Of a stretch of 32,995 nt of DNA, positions 22,705-31,257 are shown one piece after another. The position numbers were made by a program, and so were the translations under genes. The notes under the pieces are model-generated. The model had not been told where the DNA came from and ran no database searches. It was given only the letters and a program-made list of their open reading frames with translations. Numbering within the stretch: the stretch's first letter is position 1; the number at the start of each line of letters is the position of its first letter. Source of the DNA: Methanolobus bombayensis (GTDB lineage: Archaea > Halobacteriota > Methanosarcinia > Methanosarcinales > Methanosarcinaceae); NCBI RefSeq assembly GCF_017873415.1, contig NZ_JAGGKD010000021.1, forward strand, positions 1 through 32,995, read 5' to 3'.

Positions 22705-24780
22705 ATGCACGAAACTCTCCGCAAGTATTTTGGATATTCTGATTTTCGTCCTTTACAAAAGGAAATAATCAATGATGTGCTCAATGACCAGGATACTTTT
22801 GTTCTGATGCCCACCGGAGGAGGTAAATCCCTTTGTTACCAGCTTCCGGCTTTGCTTAAGGAAGGAATTACAGTAGTTGTATCCCCTCTTATCTCACTCA
22901 TGAAGGATCAGGTGGACAGTCTTAAAGAGAATGGCATTGATGCCGCATATCTTAACAGCACATTAAAACCTGCAGAATCAAGAAAAATCTACGAAGAACT
23001 GAAAAGAGGAGAGATAAAAATACTCTATGTGGCACCTGAAAGACTTACAATGTCAGGAACCATCACACTTCTGAAAAGTCTGGATGTAAGTCTTTTTGCC
23101 ATTGATGAGAGTCACTGCATATCAGAATGGGGACACGATTTCAGACCTGAATACCGCAAACTCAATTTCCTGAAGAAAAAATTCCCCGATGTCCCCATTA
23201 TTGCGCTGACTGCAACTGCTACTCCAAAAGTCAGAGAAGATGCCATAGAACAACTCGGTATCAATGGATGTGGAGTGTATATTGCCAGCTTCAACCGGCA
23301 GAATCTGTTTTACAGGGTGCGGACCAAGAAAGACACATACAATAATCTCCTTCAATATCTGAGAAAAAAGAAAGGAGAAAGTGGAATTATTTATTGTCAG
23401 AGCCGCAGGACAGTGGACAGCCTGACAAAGAAACTTCGCAAGGATGGATTCAACGCACTATCATATCATGCAGGACTGACTGATCTTCAGCGAGCAAAGA
23501 ACCAGGAAATGTTCATCAAGGACAGGGCTGACATTGTGGTTGCCACCATTGCTTTTGGAATGGGGATCGACAAACCCAATGTCCGTTTTGTGATACATTA
23601 TGACCTGCCCAAGAACCTCGAAGGATACTATCAGGAAACAGGAAGAGGAGGACGAGACGGACTTGAGTGTGAATGTATACTGTTTTTCAGCCGCGGTGAC
23701 AAGTATAAGATCGAGTATTTCGTCAAACAGAAGAACAAAAAAGAAGAGAGAGACATTGCTATTAAGCAACTCAATGACATGGTGGACTACTGTGAGAGTA
23801 ATACCTGCCGCAGGAAGGTGTTGCTCAGGTACTTTGGAGAAGAAACATCTGAGGATAACTGCGGCAAATGTGACGTCTGCCTCCAGCCACGTATAGAGGT
23901 GGATGGGACATCAGAAGCCAGATTGATCATAAAATGCATCCAGGACCTGAACCAGAGATTTGGTATGACCCATGTTGTTGATGTGCTTACCGGCAGCCGC
24001 GCAAAGAAAGTAACAGATAAAAAACACCATCTGCTCAGAAGTTACGGCCAGGGAGATTCGCATTCAAAGAATGAATGGCTTGAAATGGCAAGAGAGATGG
24101 TCAGACAGGATGTTATCAAGGTAGAGGGTGCACGTTATCCTTTGCTCAAACTTAACAAGAAGAGTATTGATGTTCTGGACGGCAAAAGAACAGTTTCATT
24201 TATTCGAAAAGTTGATGATGGACTGGATGATTATGAGCCGGTCAACGAAAACATTACGGAAAATTACGACGATGAACAATGCCCACCGACTCTGCACCGC
24301 AGGATAAGTGATGACCCTGACAAAGTTCTTTTTGATAAACTGAAAGAACTGCGTATTTCTCTGGCACAGATGCAGGACGTTCCACCTTATATCATATTTG
24401 CTGACACCAGTCTCCGCCAGATGGCTGCAAGGAAACCGGCCACAAAAGAAGAGATGCTTAAGATTACAGGAGTTGGTGAGTATAAGCTCAAAAAATACGG
24501 AGAAAGATTCCTAAAAAAGATATCTGAACATTCAGAGACTCAGGACTTAGGAGGGAAAAGCAACAAAAAAGCTATATCCGAAGCAACTGCCAGCAAGAAA
24601 AAGAGCGCAAAAAGCTCTAAATCCGGCAACCCAAAACCAGCTCTTAAAAAAGAAATTGTGCTCAGAGCACTGGATGAACTGGAAGACGATCTGATAAGAA
24701 GTATAAGAGATAAACTGGATGGAACTTATTCCGATGAGGAAATAAGGGAAGTCTACCAGTCAATTATCAAAAAGGAATGA
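22705..24780 (+). CDS. recQ: RecQ-family ATP-dependent DNA helicase
   Basis: A 691-residue 3'-5' DNA helicase for recombination and fork repair. Domains: helicase core about 1-330 with PTGGGKSLCYQLP (Walker A, 36-48), IDESHCISEWGHDFRP (DESH box, 134-149), ALTATATPKV, IIYCQSRRTV, ATIAFGMGIDKPNVRFVIHYD and QETGRGGRDG; a Zn-binding region with four Cys (CESNTCRR...CGKCDVC); the RQC winged helix (about 400-500); an HRDC domain (about 545-605, LRISLAQMQDVPPYIIFADTSL); then a lysine-rich linker and a further helical tail to 691 not found in short RecQ. Bacterial-type RecQ is patchy in archaea, which points to an old acquisition. The ATG has no good ribosome binding site. Confidence 0.94.
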   Translation: MHETLRKYFGYSDFRPLQKEIINDVLNDQDTFVLMPTGGGKSLCYQLPALLKEGITVVVSPLISLMKDQVDSLKENGIDAAYLNSTLKPAESRKIYEELKRGEIKILYVAPERLTMSGTITLLKSLDVSLFAIDESHCISEWGHDFRPEYRKLNFLKKKFPDVPIIALTATATPKVREDAIEQLGINGCGVYIASFNRQNLFYRVRTKKDTYNNLLQYLRKKKGESGIIYCQSRRTVDSLTKKLRKDGFNALSYHAGLTDLQRAKNQEMFIKDRADIVVATIAFGMGIDKPNVRFVIHYDLPKNLEGYYQETGRGGRDGLECECILFFSRGDKYKIEYFVKQKNKKEERDIAIKQLNDMVDYCESNTCRRKVLLRYFGEETSEDNCGKCDVCLQPRIEVDGTSEARLIIKCIQDLNQRFGMTHVVDVLTGSRAKKVTDKKHHLLRSYGQGDSHSKNEWLEMAREMVRQDVIKVEGARYPLLKLNKKSIDVLDGKRTVSFIRKVDDGLDDYEPVNENITENYDDEQCPPTLHRRISDDPDKVLFDKLKELRISLAQMQDVPPYIIFADTSLRQMAARKPATKEEMLKITGVGEYKLKKYGERFLKKISEHSETQDLGGKSNKKAISEATASKKKSAKSSKSGNPKPALKKEIVLRALDELEDDLIRSIRDKLDGTYSDEEIREVYQSIIKKE

Positions 24781-24800
24781 CAGACCGATTATCCGAGATA

Positions 24801-24926
24801 TTATTCACAGGTATCCAGCAGGTGTCTTTTCGGACGAACTCTCTGATCACCCGGATGAATTGGGTTTACCTTTGCCTTCTTTTCATCTTTATTGTGCTTT
24901 TTGTCTTCAGGTTTCTTTTCTTCCAT
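24801..24926 (-). CDS. Small lysine-rich protein (41 residues)
   Basis: An open frame of 41 codons starting MEEKKPEDKKHNKDEKKAKV and ending PKRHLLDTCE. GGAG precedes the ATG by eight bases. It is very charged in its first half (Lys/Glu/Asp) and has a less biased second half with one Cys near the end. It lies 82 bases downstream of the prepilin peptidase on the same strand and ends 20 bases from recQ's stop, converging on it. No known family is recognised. A T-rich upstream stretch could hold its own promoter. Confidence 0.4.
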   Translation of the reverse strand: MEEKKPEDKKHNKDEKKAKVNPIHPGDQRVRPKRHLLDTCE

Positions 24927-25008
24927 GGAGCCATCTCCAGTTAATAATTTGAAAGAAACGATATTAAAACCTGATGCAAAAAGATTTTAGAAAAAATAGA
25001 AAAGCAAT

Positions 25009-25767
25009 TCACATCAGCATGAATTGCATGGTTATGTAGAAAATAAGGTCGCCAAATATCACTGCTGTGAGAAAACCAGCTGTTATTGGTATCATGAATG
25101 GAAGTCCGGGAGTTATCCACACACCATCCTTAACCTTACCTTCCTGTTGTAATTTTTTAAGTTCCGAAATTACTTCAGATGTGATCTCTGTTCCTGACCT
25201 TGTAAACCTGAAGTCTACCCCATCCTTTGTTCTGCTGTACGAATCAAGCATGCGGAAATGTCCCTTTTGAAGTTTCGATATAGGAGTGAGGTATCCTATG
25301 AACATATAGTGCGGTCGTTTAAGGGATTCCGATGGATTCTTTATCAGGTTGTATAGGAATAATCCTATTGGAACTATTACAGTGAGAATCACAGAATTTC
25401 CGAACACGCTGAAAGCAAAAAGATTGATGAACGGTACCCCGTTGACAGGAAGGGAAGTTGATCCAATTTCGATTGTCGGGAAAGTAGGTATAATTAGTGA
25501 AATAACCATAAGGATCTTGGCATCGGCGCCTCCGAAAGCTCCTAACTGGAAAAGTATGTACACAAAGGCAAATATGAACAGGAAGGACAGTACGTTGCGC
25601 ATCAAATACGGAAGACCATAGGTCATCAGATCATACATTATAAATATAAATCCCACACCGAACATCATAAACCAGACATCATTGGAAACACGTCGGGTTT
25701 TGATGTCCGAGTAGCAGGAATATAACAAGAAAGGCATGCATGCAAGCACTTTTAATAATTCGATCAT
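25009..25767 (-). CDS. Archaeal A24-family prepilin peptidase
   Basis: A 252-residue membrane aspartyl protease that cuts class III signal peptides of archaellin or pilin precursors on the cytoplasmic face. Catalytic Asp-21 is in YSDIKTRRVSND and Asp-82 in FGGADAKIL (the GxGD-type motif). Hydrophobic segments at about 4-20, 32-48, 56-76, 84-95, 110-140 and 226-250 give about six membrane helices. A soluble loop (about 150-220) carries RMLDSYSRTKDGVDFRFTRSG and ITSEVISELKKLQQEGKV. It starts one base after the stop of the upstream HPS/RraA gene, so the two are translated together. No pilin gene is in the window. Confidence 0.87.
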   Translation of the reverse strand: MIELLKVLACMPFLLYSCYSDIKTRRVSNDVWFMMFGVGFIFIMYDLMTYGLPYLMRNVLSFLFIFAFVYILFQLGAFGGADAKILMVISLIIPTFPTIEIGSTSLPVNGVPFINLFAFSVFGNSVILTVIVPIGLFLYNLIKNPSESLKRPHYMFIGYLTPISKLQKGHFRMLDSYSRTKDGVDFRFTRSGTEITSEVISELKKLQQEGKVKDGVWITPGLPFMIPITAGFLTAVIFGDLIFYITMQFMLM

Positions 25768-25768
25768 T

Positions 25769-27067
25769 TCAGTGTTTCTCCCATTTCTTAAGTTTCATGA
25801 CCTCAGATAATGTCGCACCCCTGCGAATCTCCTCAAATAGACGCTGCTCGGTCTTTTCAACCTCTTTAGCACGTCTTGCGATCTCATAGGCCCGGTCCTT
25901 CGGAATAACAACAACTCCGCTATCATCACCCACAATATAGTCACCAGGGTTTACAGTCTGATTTCCGCAAACAATTTCTGAATTGATCTCACCAAAGCCT
26001 TTGGGTTCCCCTGCATTTGGCACATGGCAGGTAGCAAAAACAGGCAATCCTATTTTGCGGATTTCATCGATATCCCTTACTGCCCCGTCAATAACCACAC
26101 CGGAAACTCCTTTATTAAGGCAACTAAGTGTTGCAAGTCCGCCCCATGGAGCTACATGCCTGCTTCCGTTATAGATTACAATCACATCTCCCTCTTTTGC
26201 TTCATCGATAGCCTCAACAGCTTTGGCCCAGTCTCCTTTGAAAGTCTGAACGGTAACTGCAGTGCCAATCATCTTTTTGCCTTGAAACACCGGGAATATA
26301 TCCTGCATGGCACCTTTTCTATGCATGGCATCGGAAATATTGGAAGTAGAAACTGTTTCCAGTATTGTCTTTATCTCTTCGTCACGGCTCATTTTTTCAA
26401 TTGTTTCAACTGAAAGTGAATCCACACTTTCTCTGATAGCTTTTGCAGAGGCAACAACATCTGATGAGCGAACAATGTTTCCTCCGACAACCACAATATC
26501 AGCACCGGCTTTCACAGCTTCGGCACATGAAGATGCATCCAGACCACCTGCTATGGCAACAGGAATGTTGACCTTTTTAACTACCTCTTTCATGATAGCA
26601 AGGGAGTCAAGCCCCTCCATCTGCTGGTCGATTCCTGCATGTACGTTGATATAATCCACACCCAGCTTTTCCAGTTCCATGCTGCGGGTAACGGGCTCAT
26701 TTGCAGAGATCAGGTCGGCCATGATCTTTGCTCCGTATTTTCTGGCCGCACGTACAGACTCAAGTATGGTAGAATCATCTGCACTTGCAAGCACAACTAA
26801 AATATCAGCACCGGCCTTTGCACCCATTTCAACTTCCATGGCACCGGTGTCAGCTATTTTCATATCGGCAATAATTGTCCTCTCAGGAAAGGATTCTCTC
26901 AATTTCCTGATTACATCCATTCCCTCACTTTTGATAAGGGGAGTCCCAGCCTCAAGCCAGTCTGCACCCCCTTCAAGGGATTCTTTTGCTATCTGTATCG
27001 CCCTGTCGGTTTCCAGGATATCAAGGGCTACCTGAATAATTGCTTTGGCACGATCATCTTTAGACAT
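25769..27067 (-). CDS. Bifunctional 3-hexulose-6-phosphate synthase / RraA-like fusion
   Basis: A 432-residue two-domain protein. Residues 1-215 are hexulose-6-phosphate synthase of the OMP-decarboxylase fold: [72 protein letters not shown] and [25 protein letters not shown]. In methanogens this reaction, run backwards, makes ribulose 5-phosphate and releases formaldehyde. Residues about 228-430 are RraA-like ([78 protein letters not shown]), a fold used in RNase E inhibition and in aldolases or decarboxylases; RNase E is not expected here, so an enzymic role is more plausible. Weak ribosome binding site before ATG. Confidence 0.9.
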   Translation of the reverse strand: MSKDDRAKAIIQVALDILETDRAIQIAKESLEGGADWLEAGTPLIKSEGMDVIRKLRESFPERTIIADMKIADTGAMEVEMGAKAGADILVVLASADDSTILESVRAARKYGAKIMADLISANEPVTRSMELEKLGVDYINVHAGIDQQMEGLDSLAIMKEVVKKVNIPVAIAGGLDASSCAEAVKAGADIVVVGGNIVRSSDVVASAKAIRESVDSLSVETIEKMSRDEEIKTILETVSTSNISDAMHRKGAMQDIFPVFQGKKMIGTAVTVQTFKGDWAKAVEAIDEAKEGDVIVIYNGSRHVAPWGGLATLSCLNKGVSGVVIDGAVRDIDEIRKIGLPVFATCHVPNAGEPKGFGEINSEIVCGNQTVNPGDYIVGDDSGVVVIPKDRAYEIARRAKEVEKTEQRLFEEIRRGATLSEVMKLKKWEKH

Positions 27068-27144
27068 AGTTACACTACTAAAATACTTGAAAACCTATAA
27101 ATTTAATCACGTAAAAATTAACATTGTAGAATTCAGGAGATAAA

Positions 27145-27600
27145 ATGAAGGAAAATGGCGAGATATCAAAGCGTGACAGAGAGAAATTATTGAAACGCCT
27201 TCACAGTAGTCTTTTCTGGGTAGGAGAGGAAATACCTTATGAAGTAAAGGTCAGTGGGGAACAAGTTCACCTTCACGAAATTGTATGGGAAATTGTCAAC
27301 AAACCTGAACTTGACAAAGAAGACATCAAAAATATTGACAAGCTTCTGGAAATGTTATCTTCTAAAGAGAAAGAGTATGAGGAGCGCCTTGAGAACGAAC
27401 ACATCAGTTGCGAAGATGCAAATGATATCTTCGAAAAGGCAGCTGGCATAAGAAGAGCCATCATGGACCTCAGGGAATTAACTATATCTTCAAAAAGAAA
27501 AGCTATTTTCAAGAACAGACAAATATGTGATGATGTAGATACCAGTGAATGGGATAGTCTTGCAGAAGATATAAAAGAAAAATGCAAAGACAAAAGGTAG
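27145..27600 (+). CDS. Conserved archaeal protein, DUF5788-like
   Basis: A 151-residue cytoplasmic protein, largely helical and charged. The N-terminal part (SKRDREKLLKRLHSSLFWVGEEIPYEVKVSGEQVHLHEIVWEI) matches my memory of DUF5788; the remainder (EERLENEHISCEDANDIFEKAAGIRRAIMDLREL) is helical with coiled-coil character. GGAGAT precedes the ATG. It ends 48 bases before pyrB, and might share a transcript with it, though pyrB has its own TATA box. Function unknown. Confidence 0.65.
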   Translation: MKENGEISKRDREKLLKRLHSSLFWVGEEIPYEVKVSGEQVHLHEIVWEIVNKPELDKEDIKNIDKLLEMLSSKEKEYEERLENEHISCEDANDIFEKAAGIRRAIMDLRELTISSKRKAIFKNRQICDDVDTSEWDSLAEDIKEKCKDKR

Positions 27601-27613
27601 GCTCTGAGCAGGC

Positions 27614-27624
27614 AAATATTATAT
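27614..27624 (+). promoter_or_regulatory. TATA box of pyrBI, probably near-leaderless
   Basis: AAATATTATAT is centred about 30 bases before the pyrB ATG at 27649. With the usual archaeal spacing, transcription starts within a few bases of the ATG. No ribosome binding site is present, which agrees with leaderless translation. Confidence 0.5.
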
Positions 27625-27648
27625 CCCATGTAATGCCTTTAGTAGTCG

Positions 27649-28575
27649 ATGAAATTTAAGGACCAACCTGTCATTTCCATGAGAGAGTTCTCCAGAGAGA
27701 TGATCGACCATATACTTACTGCTGCTGAAAAAATGGAACCGATTGCACGCGGAGAACAGAGGTCTGACCTGCTTTCCGGAAAGATTCTTGCAGTTCTTTT
27801 TTTTGAACCAAGTACAAGGACAAGAATGTCCTTTGAAACTGCAATGCTGAGACTTGGAGGAGATGTTTTGAACCTTGGATCGGTTGATGCCAGTTCCATT
27901 GCTAAAGGAGAAACTCTTGCAGATACTATCAGAGTTGTTGACGGTTATGTGGATGCTATCGTTCTTAGACACCCGAAAGAAGGAGCAGCGCATCTTGCAT
28001 CTGAGTTTTCCAGGGTACCAATACTTAATGCCGGTGACGGTGCAGGGCATCACCCTACTCAGACACTACTTGACCTTTACACTATCAAACGCGAAAGCCA
28101 ACTTGAAAATCTAAAGATTGCCCTGGCAGGAGATCTCAAGTACGGAAGAACCGTCCACTCATTATGTTACGCACTATCACTTTATGGTGCACAGATAACC
28201 CTGACATCCCCTAAAGAGCTGCGTATGCCGGATGAGATTATCAATGATATTACCGCAAGGGGAGCGAAGATCAAAGAAGTGGATTCAATTGAAGAGGCCA
28301 TCAGTGATGTTGATGTGCTTTACATGACACGTATTCAGAAAGAAAGATTCCCTGATCCTGCTGAATACCGCAAAGTCGCTAACAAACTTAAGATCACAAC
28401 AGAAACACTGAAAAGTGCTAAACCGGAACTTAAGATAATGCACCCACTTCCCAGAGTAAATGAAATAGATAATAACGTGGATGATACACCACATGCGTGC
28501 TACTTTAAACAGGCATTCTACGGAGTTCCTGTGAGGATGGCATTACTTGGACTTGTATTGGGAGCAATAGAATGA
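27649..28575 (+). CDS. pyrB: Aspartate carbamoyltransferase catalytic chain
   Basis: A 308-residue catalytic chain that joins carbamoyl phosphate and aspartate, the committed step of pyrimidine synthesis. Motifs: LFFEPSTRTRMSFETAMLRLGG (carbamoyl-phosphate loop), DASSIAKGETLADTIRV, VLRHPKEGAAHLA, NAGDGAGHHPTQTLLDLYTI, ALAGDLKYGRTVHSL, LYMTRIQKERFPD and HPLPRVNEID. Full length. It overlaps pyrI by four bases (ATGA), as usual for the heterododecameric enzyme. Confidence 0.97.
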   Translation: MKFKDQPVISMREFSREMIDHILTAAEKMEPIARGEQRSDLLSGKILAVLFFEPSTRTRMSFETAMLRLGGDVLNLGSVDASSIAKGETLADTIRVVDGYVDAIVLRHPKEGAAHLASEFSRVPILNAGDGAGHHPTQTLLDLYTIKRESQLENLKIALAGDLKYGRTVHSLCYALSLYGAQITLTSPKELRMPDEIINDITARGAKIKEVDSIEEAISDVDVLYMTRIQKERFPDPAEYRKVANKLKITTETLKSAKPELKIMHPLPRVNEIDNNVDDTPHACYFKQAFYGVPVRMALLGLVLGAIE

Positions 28576-29042
28576 CCGATATTGAGAAAGAGCTCAGAGT
28601 ACGCAGAATAGAAAATGGTACTGTTATCGACCATATCACAGCAGGCAAAGCCCTGGAAGTGCTGAAGATCCTCGGACTTCCTGATTCATCACAGGGAGTT
28701 GTGAGCGTTGTGATCAATTCCAAAGGAAGATATGGGAAAAAAGATGTGGTAAAGGTCGAAAATCGCGAGCTTAATGTGGAAGAGGTTGACAAGATAGCAC
28801 TTATTTCTCCGAATGCGACTATTAATATAATACGCGATTTCAATGTTGCCAGTAAGTACAAGGTACACATACCTTCTTTTGTAGAGGGTGTTGTAAGTTG
28901 TATAAACCCTAACTGCATTTCCAATAGCAATGAACCCATCACATCAAAGTTTACTGTTGATACCGAAAACATATTCCTTAAACTCAGATGCTATTATTGT
29001 GGAAGAGTAATTTCCGAAGATATTGCAGAGCATTTACTATGA
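28572..29042 (+). CDS. pyrI: Aspartate carbamoyltransferase regulatory chain
   Basis: A 156-residue nucleotide-binding regulatory subunit. The N-terminal allosteric domain shows LRVRRIENGTVIDHITAGKALEVLKIL and ATINIIRDFNVASKYKVHIP; the C-terminal zinc domain has four Cys (CINPNCI ... CYYCGRVI) that contact the catalytic chain. Translation starts in the pyrB stop region (ATGA overlap), keeping the two chains in balance. CTP/ATP control is a property of the family. Confidence 0.97.
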   Translation: MTDIEKELRVRRIENGTVIDHITAGKALEVLKILGLPDSSQGVVSVVINSKGRYGKKDVVKVENRELNVEEVDKIALISPNATINIIRDFNVASKYKVHIPSFVEGVVSCINPNCISNSNEPITSKFTVDTENIFLKLRCYYCGRVISEDIAEHLL

Positions 29043-29090
29043 TTCCGGGAAAAAAATAAAAAAAGGAAGAAACGTTTGGAGGTAGTAACA

Positions 29091-29201
29091 ATGGCAACAA
29101 ATGCTCACATGCTACAATACATATTATATATAGACAAATATAAAATATCTTTGGCCATTGTTAATTATCTATCATTACACATTGTGCGCACAAACGTCTG
29201 A
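29091..29201 (+). CDS. Candidate 36-residue small protein with strong ribosome binding site
   Basis: An ATG at 29091 is preceded by GGAGGT with seven bases between, one of the best ribosome binding sites in the window, 48 bases after pyrI. The frame encodes 36 residues beginning MATNAHMLQYILYIDKYKIS, hydrophobic and Tyr/Ile-rich in the middle, with no family recognised. Its last codons contain a perfect 12-base palindrome TTGTGCGCACAA (29182-29193). It may be a small membrane-associated peptide, a leader peptide with no gene behind it, or a decayed gene start. Confidence 0.4.
   Translation: MATNAHMLQYILYIDKYKISLAIVNYLSLHIVRTNV
29182..29193. repeat. Perfect 12-base palindrome
   Basis: TTGTGCGCACAA is self-complementary over its full length, G/C-rich in the centre and flanked by A/T-rich DNA between pyrI and dapB. 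It could be a dimeric regulator site or a short hairpin. Confidence 0.4.
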
Positions 29202-29246
29202 AACTGCGCCACAAATGAACACATATGTCCCAAAAAAAAGCGGGGA

Positions 29247-30038
29247 TTAAAGTCCCAGAATATCCTGCATGGTATAAAGCCCTGGTTCGGCCTTGCCTAT
29301 CCAGGCTGCTGCTTTAACTGCACCACCTGCAAAAGCCTGTCTTGAATGTGCCTGGTGTTTAATCTCTATTCTCTCACCATCACCTGCAAATAGAACAGTG
29401 TGATCTCCAACTATATCTCCGCCACGCACGGCATGAATACCGATTTCTTTTCCGCGAGGTGCGACACCTTCGCGACCATACACGAATTCCTTGCCACCAA
29501 GAGCTTCACTGATAATTTTTGCAGCTCCAAGTGCTGTTCCGCTTGGTGCATCTTTCTTATGCATATGGTGAGCTTCTATGATCTCTATGTCCATATCACC
29601 GAGATATTTGGAAGCTTCTGCAAGTATTTTGAAGAATACATTTACTCCTACTGAATAATTGGGAGAGATAATGCCTGCAACATTGTTACTGGCAATTGAG
29701 TCTTCAATTGTCTTTTTCTGTTCGGGGGAAAGACCTGTTGTTCCTATTACAAGACTCACACCGGCTGATGCAGCCTTAGGTGCGTTTACAGCAGTTGCAT
29801 CTGCAATTGTAAAGTCGATAAGCACCTGGGTTTTTGATTCCTTCAGAACAGATTCCATATCTTCAACATCTGATATAGCAACTCCCAGAGAACCTATCTG
29901 AGCTACCTCGCCGACATCCTTTCCTACGTTCATAAGATCAAAAGCTGATGTTAATTTGAGGTCATCGAACCTGAGAATATTATCGATAATGAGCCTTCCC
30001 ATTCTTCCAGAAGCGCCTGTTACACCAACATTGATCAT
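29247..30038 (-). CDS. dapB: 4-hydroxy-tetrahydrodipicolinate reductase
   Basis: A 263-residue NAD(P)H-dependent reductase of the diaminopimelate lysine pathway. Motifs: VGVTGASGRMGRLI (dinucleotide site), VLIDFTIADATAVNAPKA, VIGTTGLSPEQKK, SPNYSVGVNVFFKIL, EIIEAHHMHKKDAPSGTAL (His/Lys catalytic block) and HAVRGGDIVGDHTVLFAG. The start is 30038, overlapping the dapA stop by four bases; the upstream codons MHC belong to dapA sequence. Product feeds lysine and, in this order, probably the osmolyte N-epsilon-acetyl-beta-lysine (inference). Confidence 0.96.
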   Translation of the reverse strand: MINVGVTGASGRMGRLIIDNILRFDDLKLTSAFDLMNVGKDVGEVAQIGSLGVAISDVEDMESVLKESKTQVLIDFTIADATAVNAPKAASAGVSLVIGTTGLSPEQKKTIEDSIASNNVAGIISPNYSVGVNVFFKILAEASKYLGDMDIEIIEAHHMHKKDAPSGTALGAAKIISEALGGKEFVYGREGVAPRGKEIGIHAVRGGDIVGDHTVLFAGDGERIEIKHQAHSRQAFAGGAVKAAAWIGKAEPGLYTMQDILGL

Positions 30039-30910
30039 GCAATGCACCCCAGGTTGCGAAGGGCATTCTCAAGTGTAACGCTGTTCTCTTCACTCAGAGG
30101 AGCAAGAGGAAGTCTTATGTTTCCACTTGAAAGACCTATTAGTTCAACTGCACGCTTCACAGGAATTGGATTTGTTTCTGTGAACAGTGCACGGATGAGT
30201 GGTGCCATCTCAAAATGAAGCTGCCTTGCTGTTTTAAGGTCACCGGCATTTACCGCCTCGTAAAGTTTTACCATCTTTTCAGGAACAATGTTAGCAACAA
30301 CTGAGATCACACCGGCCCCACCCAAAGCAAATATAGGGTAGGTAAGTCCGTCCTCACCGGAGAGAACATTGAAATCCTCATCAGTTGTCTCCTCAATAAT
30401 CTGTGAAAGTTTACCAAGGTCACCGCTGGCTTCCTTTACAGCAACAATATTATCCACCTTTGAAAGTTCTACGATGACTTCCAGAGGCATGTCCTGTCCC
30501 GTACGGGAAGGAACATTATATAATATAATAGGAATGTCTGCAGATTCGGCCACTTTCTTAAAATGAGCAATAAGCCCTGCATTATTGGGTCGGGTATAAT
30601 AGGGGGATATAATAAGAGCGCCATCCGCTCCCACGTCGGCTGCGTGTTTAGTAAGCTCAATTGCTTCAACCGTGTTGTTCGAACCCGTACCCGCTACAAC
30701 GGGAACATTCGCACAATCGATACAAAGATTGATCAGTTCTTTATGTTCTGCGGTCGATAATGTTGCAGATTCACCGGTCGTACCACAGGCAACGACTCCG
30801 GAAACGCCACCTTCCTCTACATAGTTGACAATATTCCTGAAACTTTCTGAATCAATGGAATTGTCATTTGTAAATGGCGTTACAAGAGCAGGCATAACTC
30901 CTTCGAACAT
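30035..30910 (-). CDS. dapA: 4-hydroxy-tetrahydrodipicolinate synthase
   Basis: A 291-residue TIM-barrel aldolase condensing pyruvate with aspartate semialdehyde, first step unique to lysine synthesis. Features: MPALVTPFTNDNSID, VACGTTGESATLSTAEH, VVAGTGSNNTVEAIELT, SPYYTRPNNAGLIAHF, ILYNVPSRTGQDM (Tyr of the proton relay), IVAVKEASGDLGKLSQ (Schiff-base Lys), and GGAGVISVVANIVP. Length and start are standard; GGGGAT lies six bases before the ATG. It begins 25 bases after rps17e and overlaps dapB, giving an rps17e-dapA-dapB operon. Confidence 0.97.
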   Translation of the reverse strand: MFEGVMPALVTPFTNDNSIDSESFRNIVNYVEEGGVSGVVACGTTGESATLSTAEHKELINLCIDCANVPVVAGTGSNNTVEAIELTKHAADVGADGALIISPYYTRPNNAGLIAHFKKVAESADIPIILYNVPSRTGQDMPLEVIVELSKVDNIVAVKEASGDLGKLSQIIEETTDEDFNVLSGEDGLTYPIFALGGAGVISVVANIVPEKMVKLYEAVNAGDLKTARQLHFEMAPLIRALFTETNPIPVKRAVELIGLSSGNIRLPLAPLSEENSVTLENALRNLGCIA

Positions 30911-30935
30911 GGGAACATCCCCTCTCCAGAAACCT

Positions 30936-31130
30936 TCACTCTCTTGGTCTATGTGTCATCTTTCTTGTTACGTAGCCTGCTACACGGTTTCTGATCACTT
31001 TACTCTCGATTGTTGTGTACTTTGTCACAAGGTGCTTGTTTGTGTCGAAGTCTGTTGTAAATACGTCACCATGGTTTTCGGCTAAGCGAATTGCAATTCT
31101 CTTGATATTGGTTTGTCTAATATTTCCCAT
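30936..31130 (-). CDS. Small ribosomal subunit protein eS17
   Basis: A 64-residue archaeal/eukaryotic S17e: [50 protein letters not shown]. It is an archaeal-specific marker of the small subunit. GGAG precedes the ATG by seven bases. The upstream region holds a TATA-like TTTATTATA on the minus strand at 31197-31205 inside the near-symmetric GGGT...ACCC (31193-31210). First gene of the dap operon. Confidence 0.95.
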   Translation of the reverse strand: MGNIRQTNIKRIAIRLAENHGDVFTTDFDTNKHLVTKYTTIESKVIRNRVAGYVTRKMTHRPRE

Positions 31131-31257
31131 TATAATTCTCCATTATTATGAATCAATTATTTAGATGAAACTACATAGTAGTAAATCGTATCGGGTTATA
31201 ATAAATACCCTTACATTTATACCTTTTGGATTACTGGAACTGCACCTGAATACTTCA

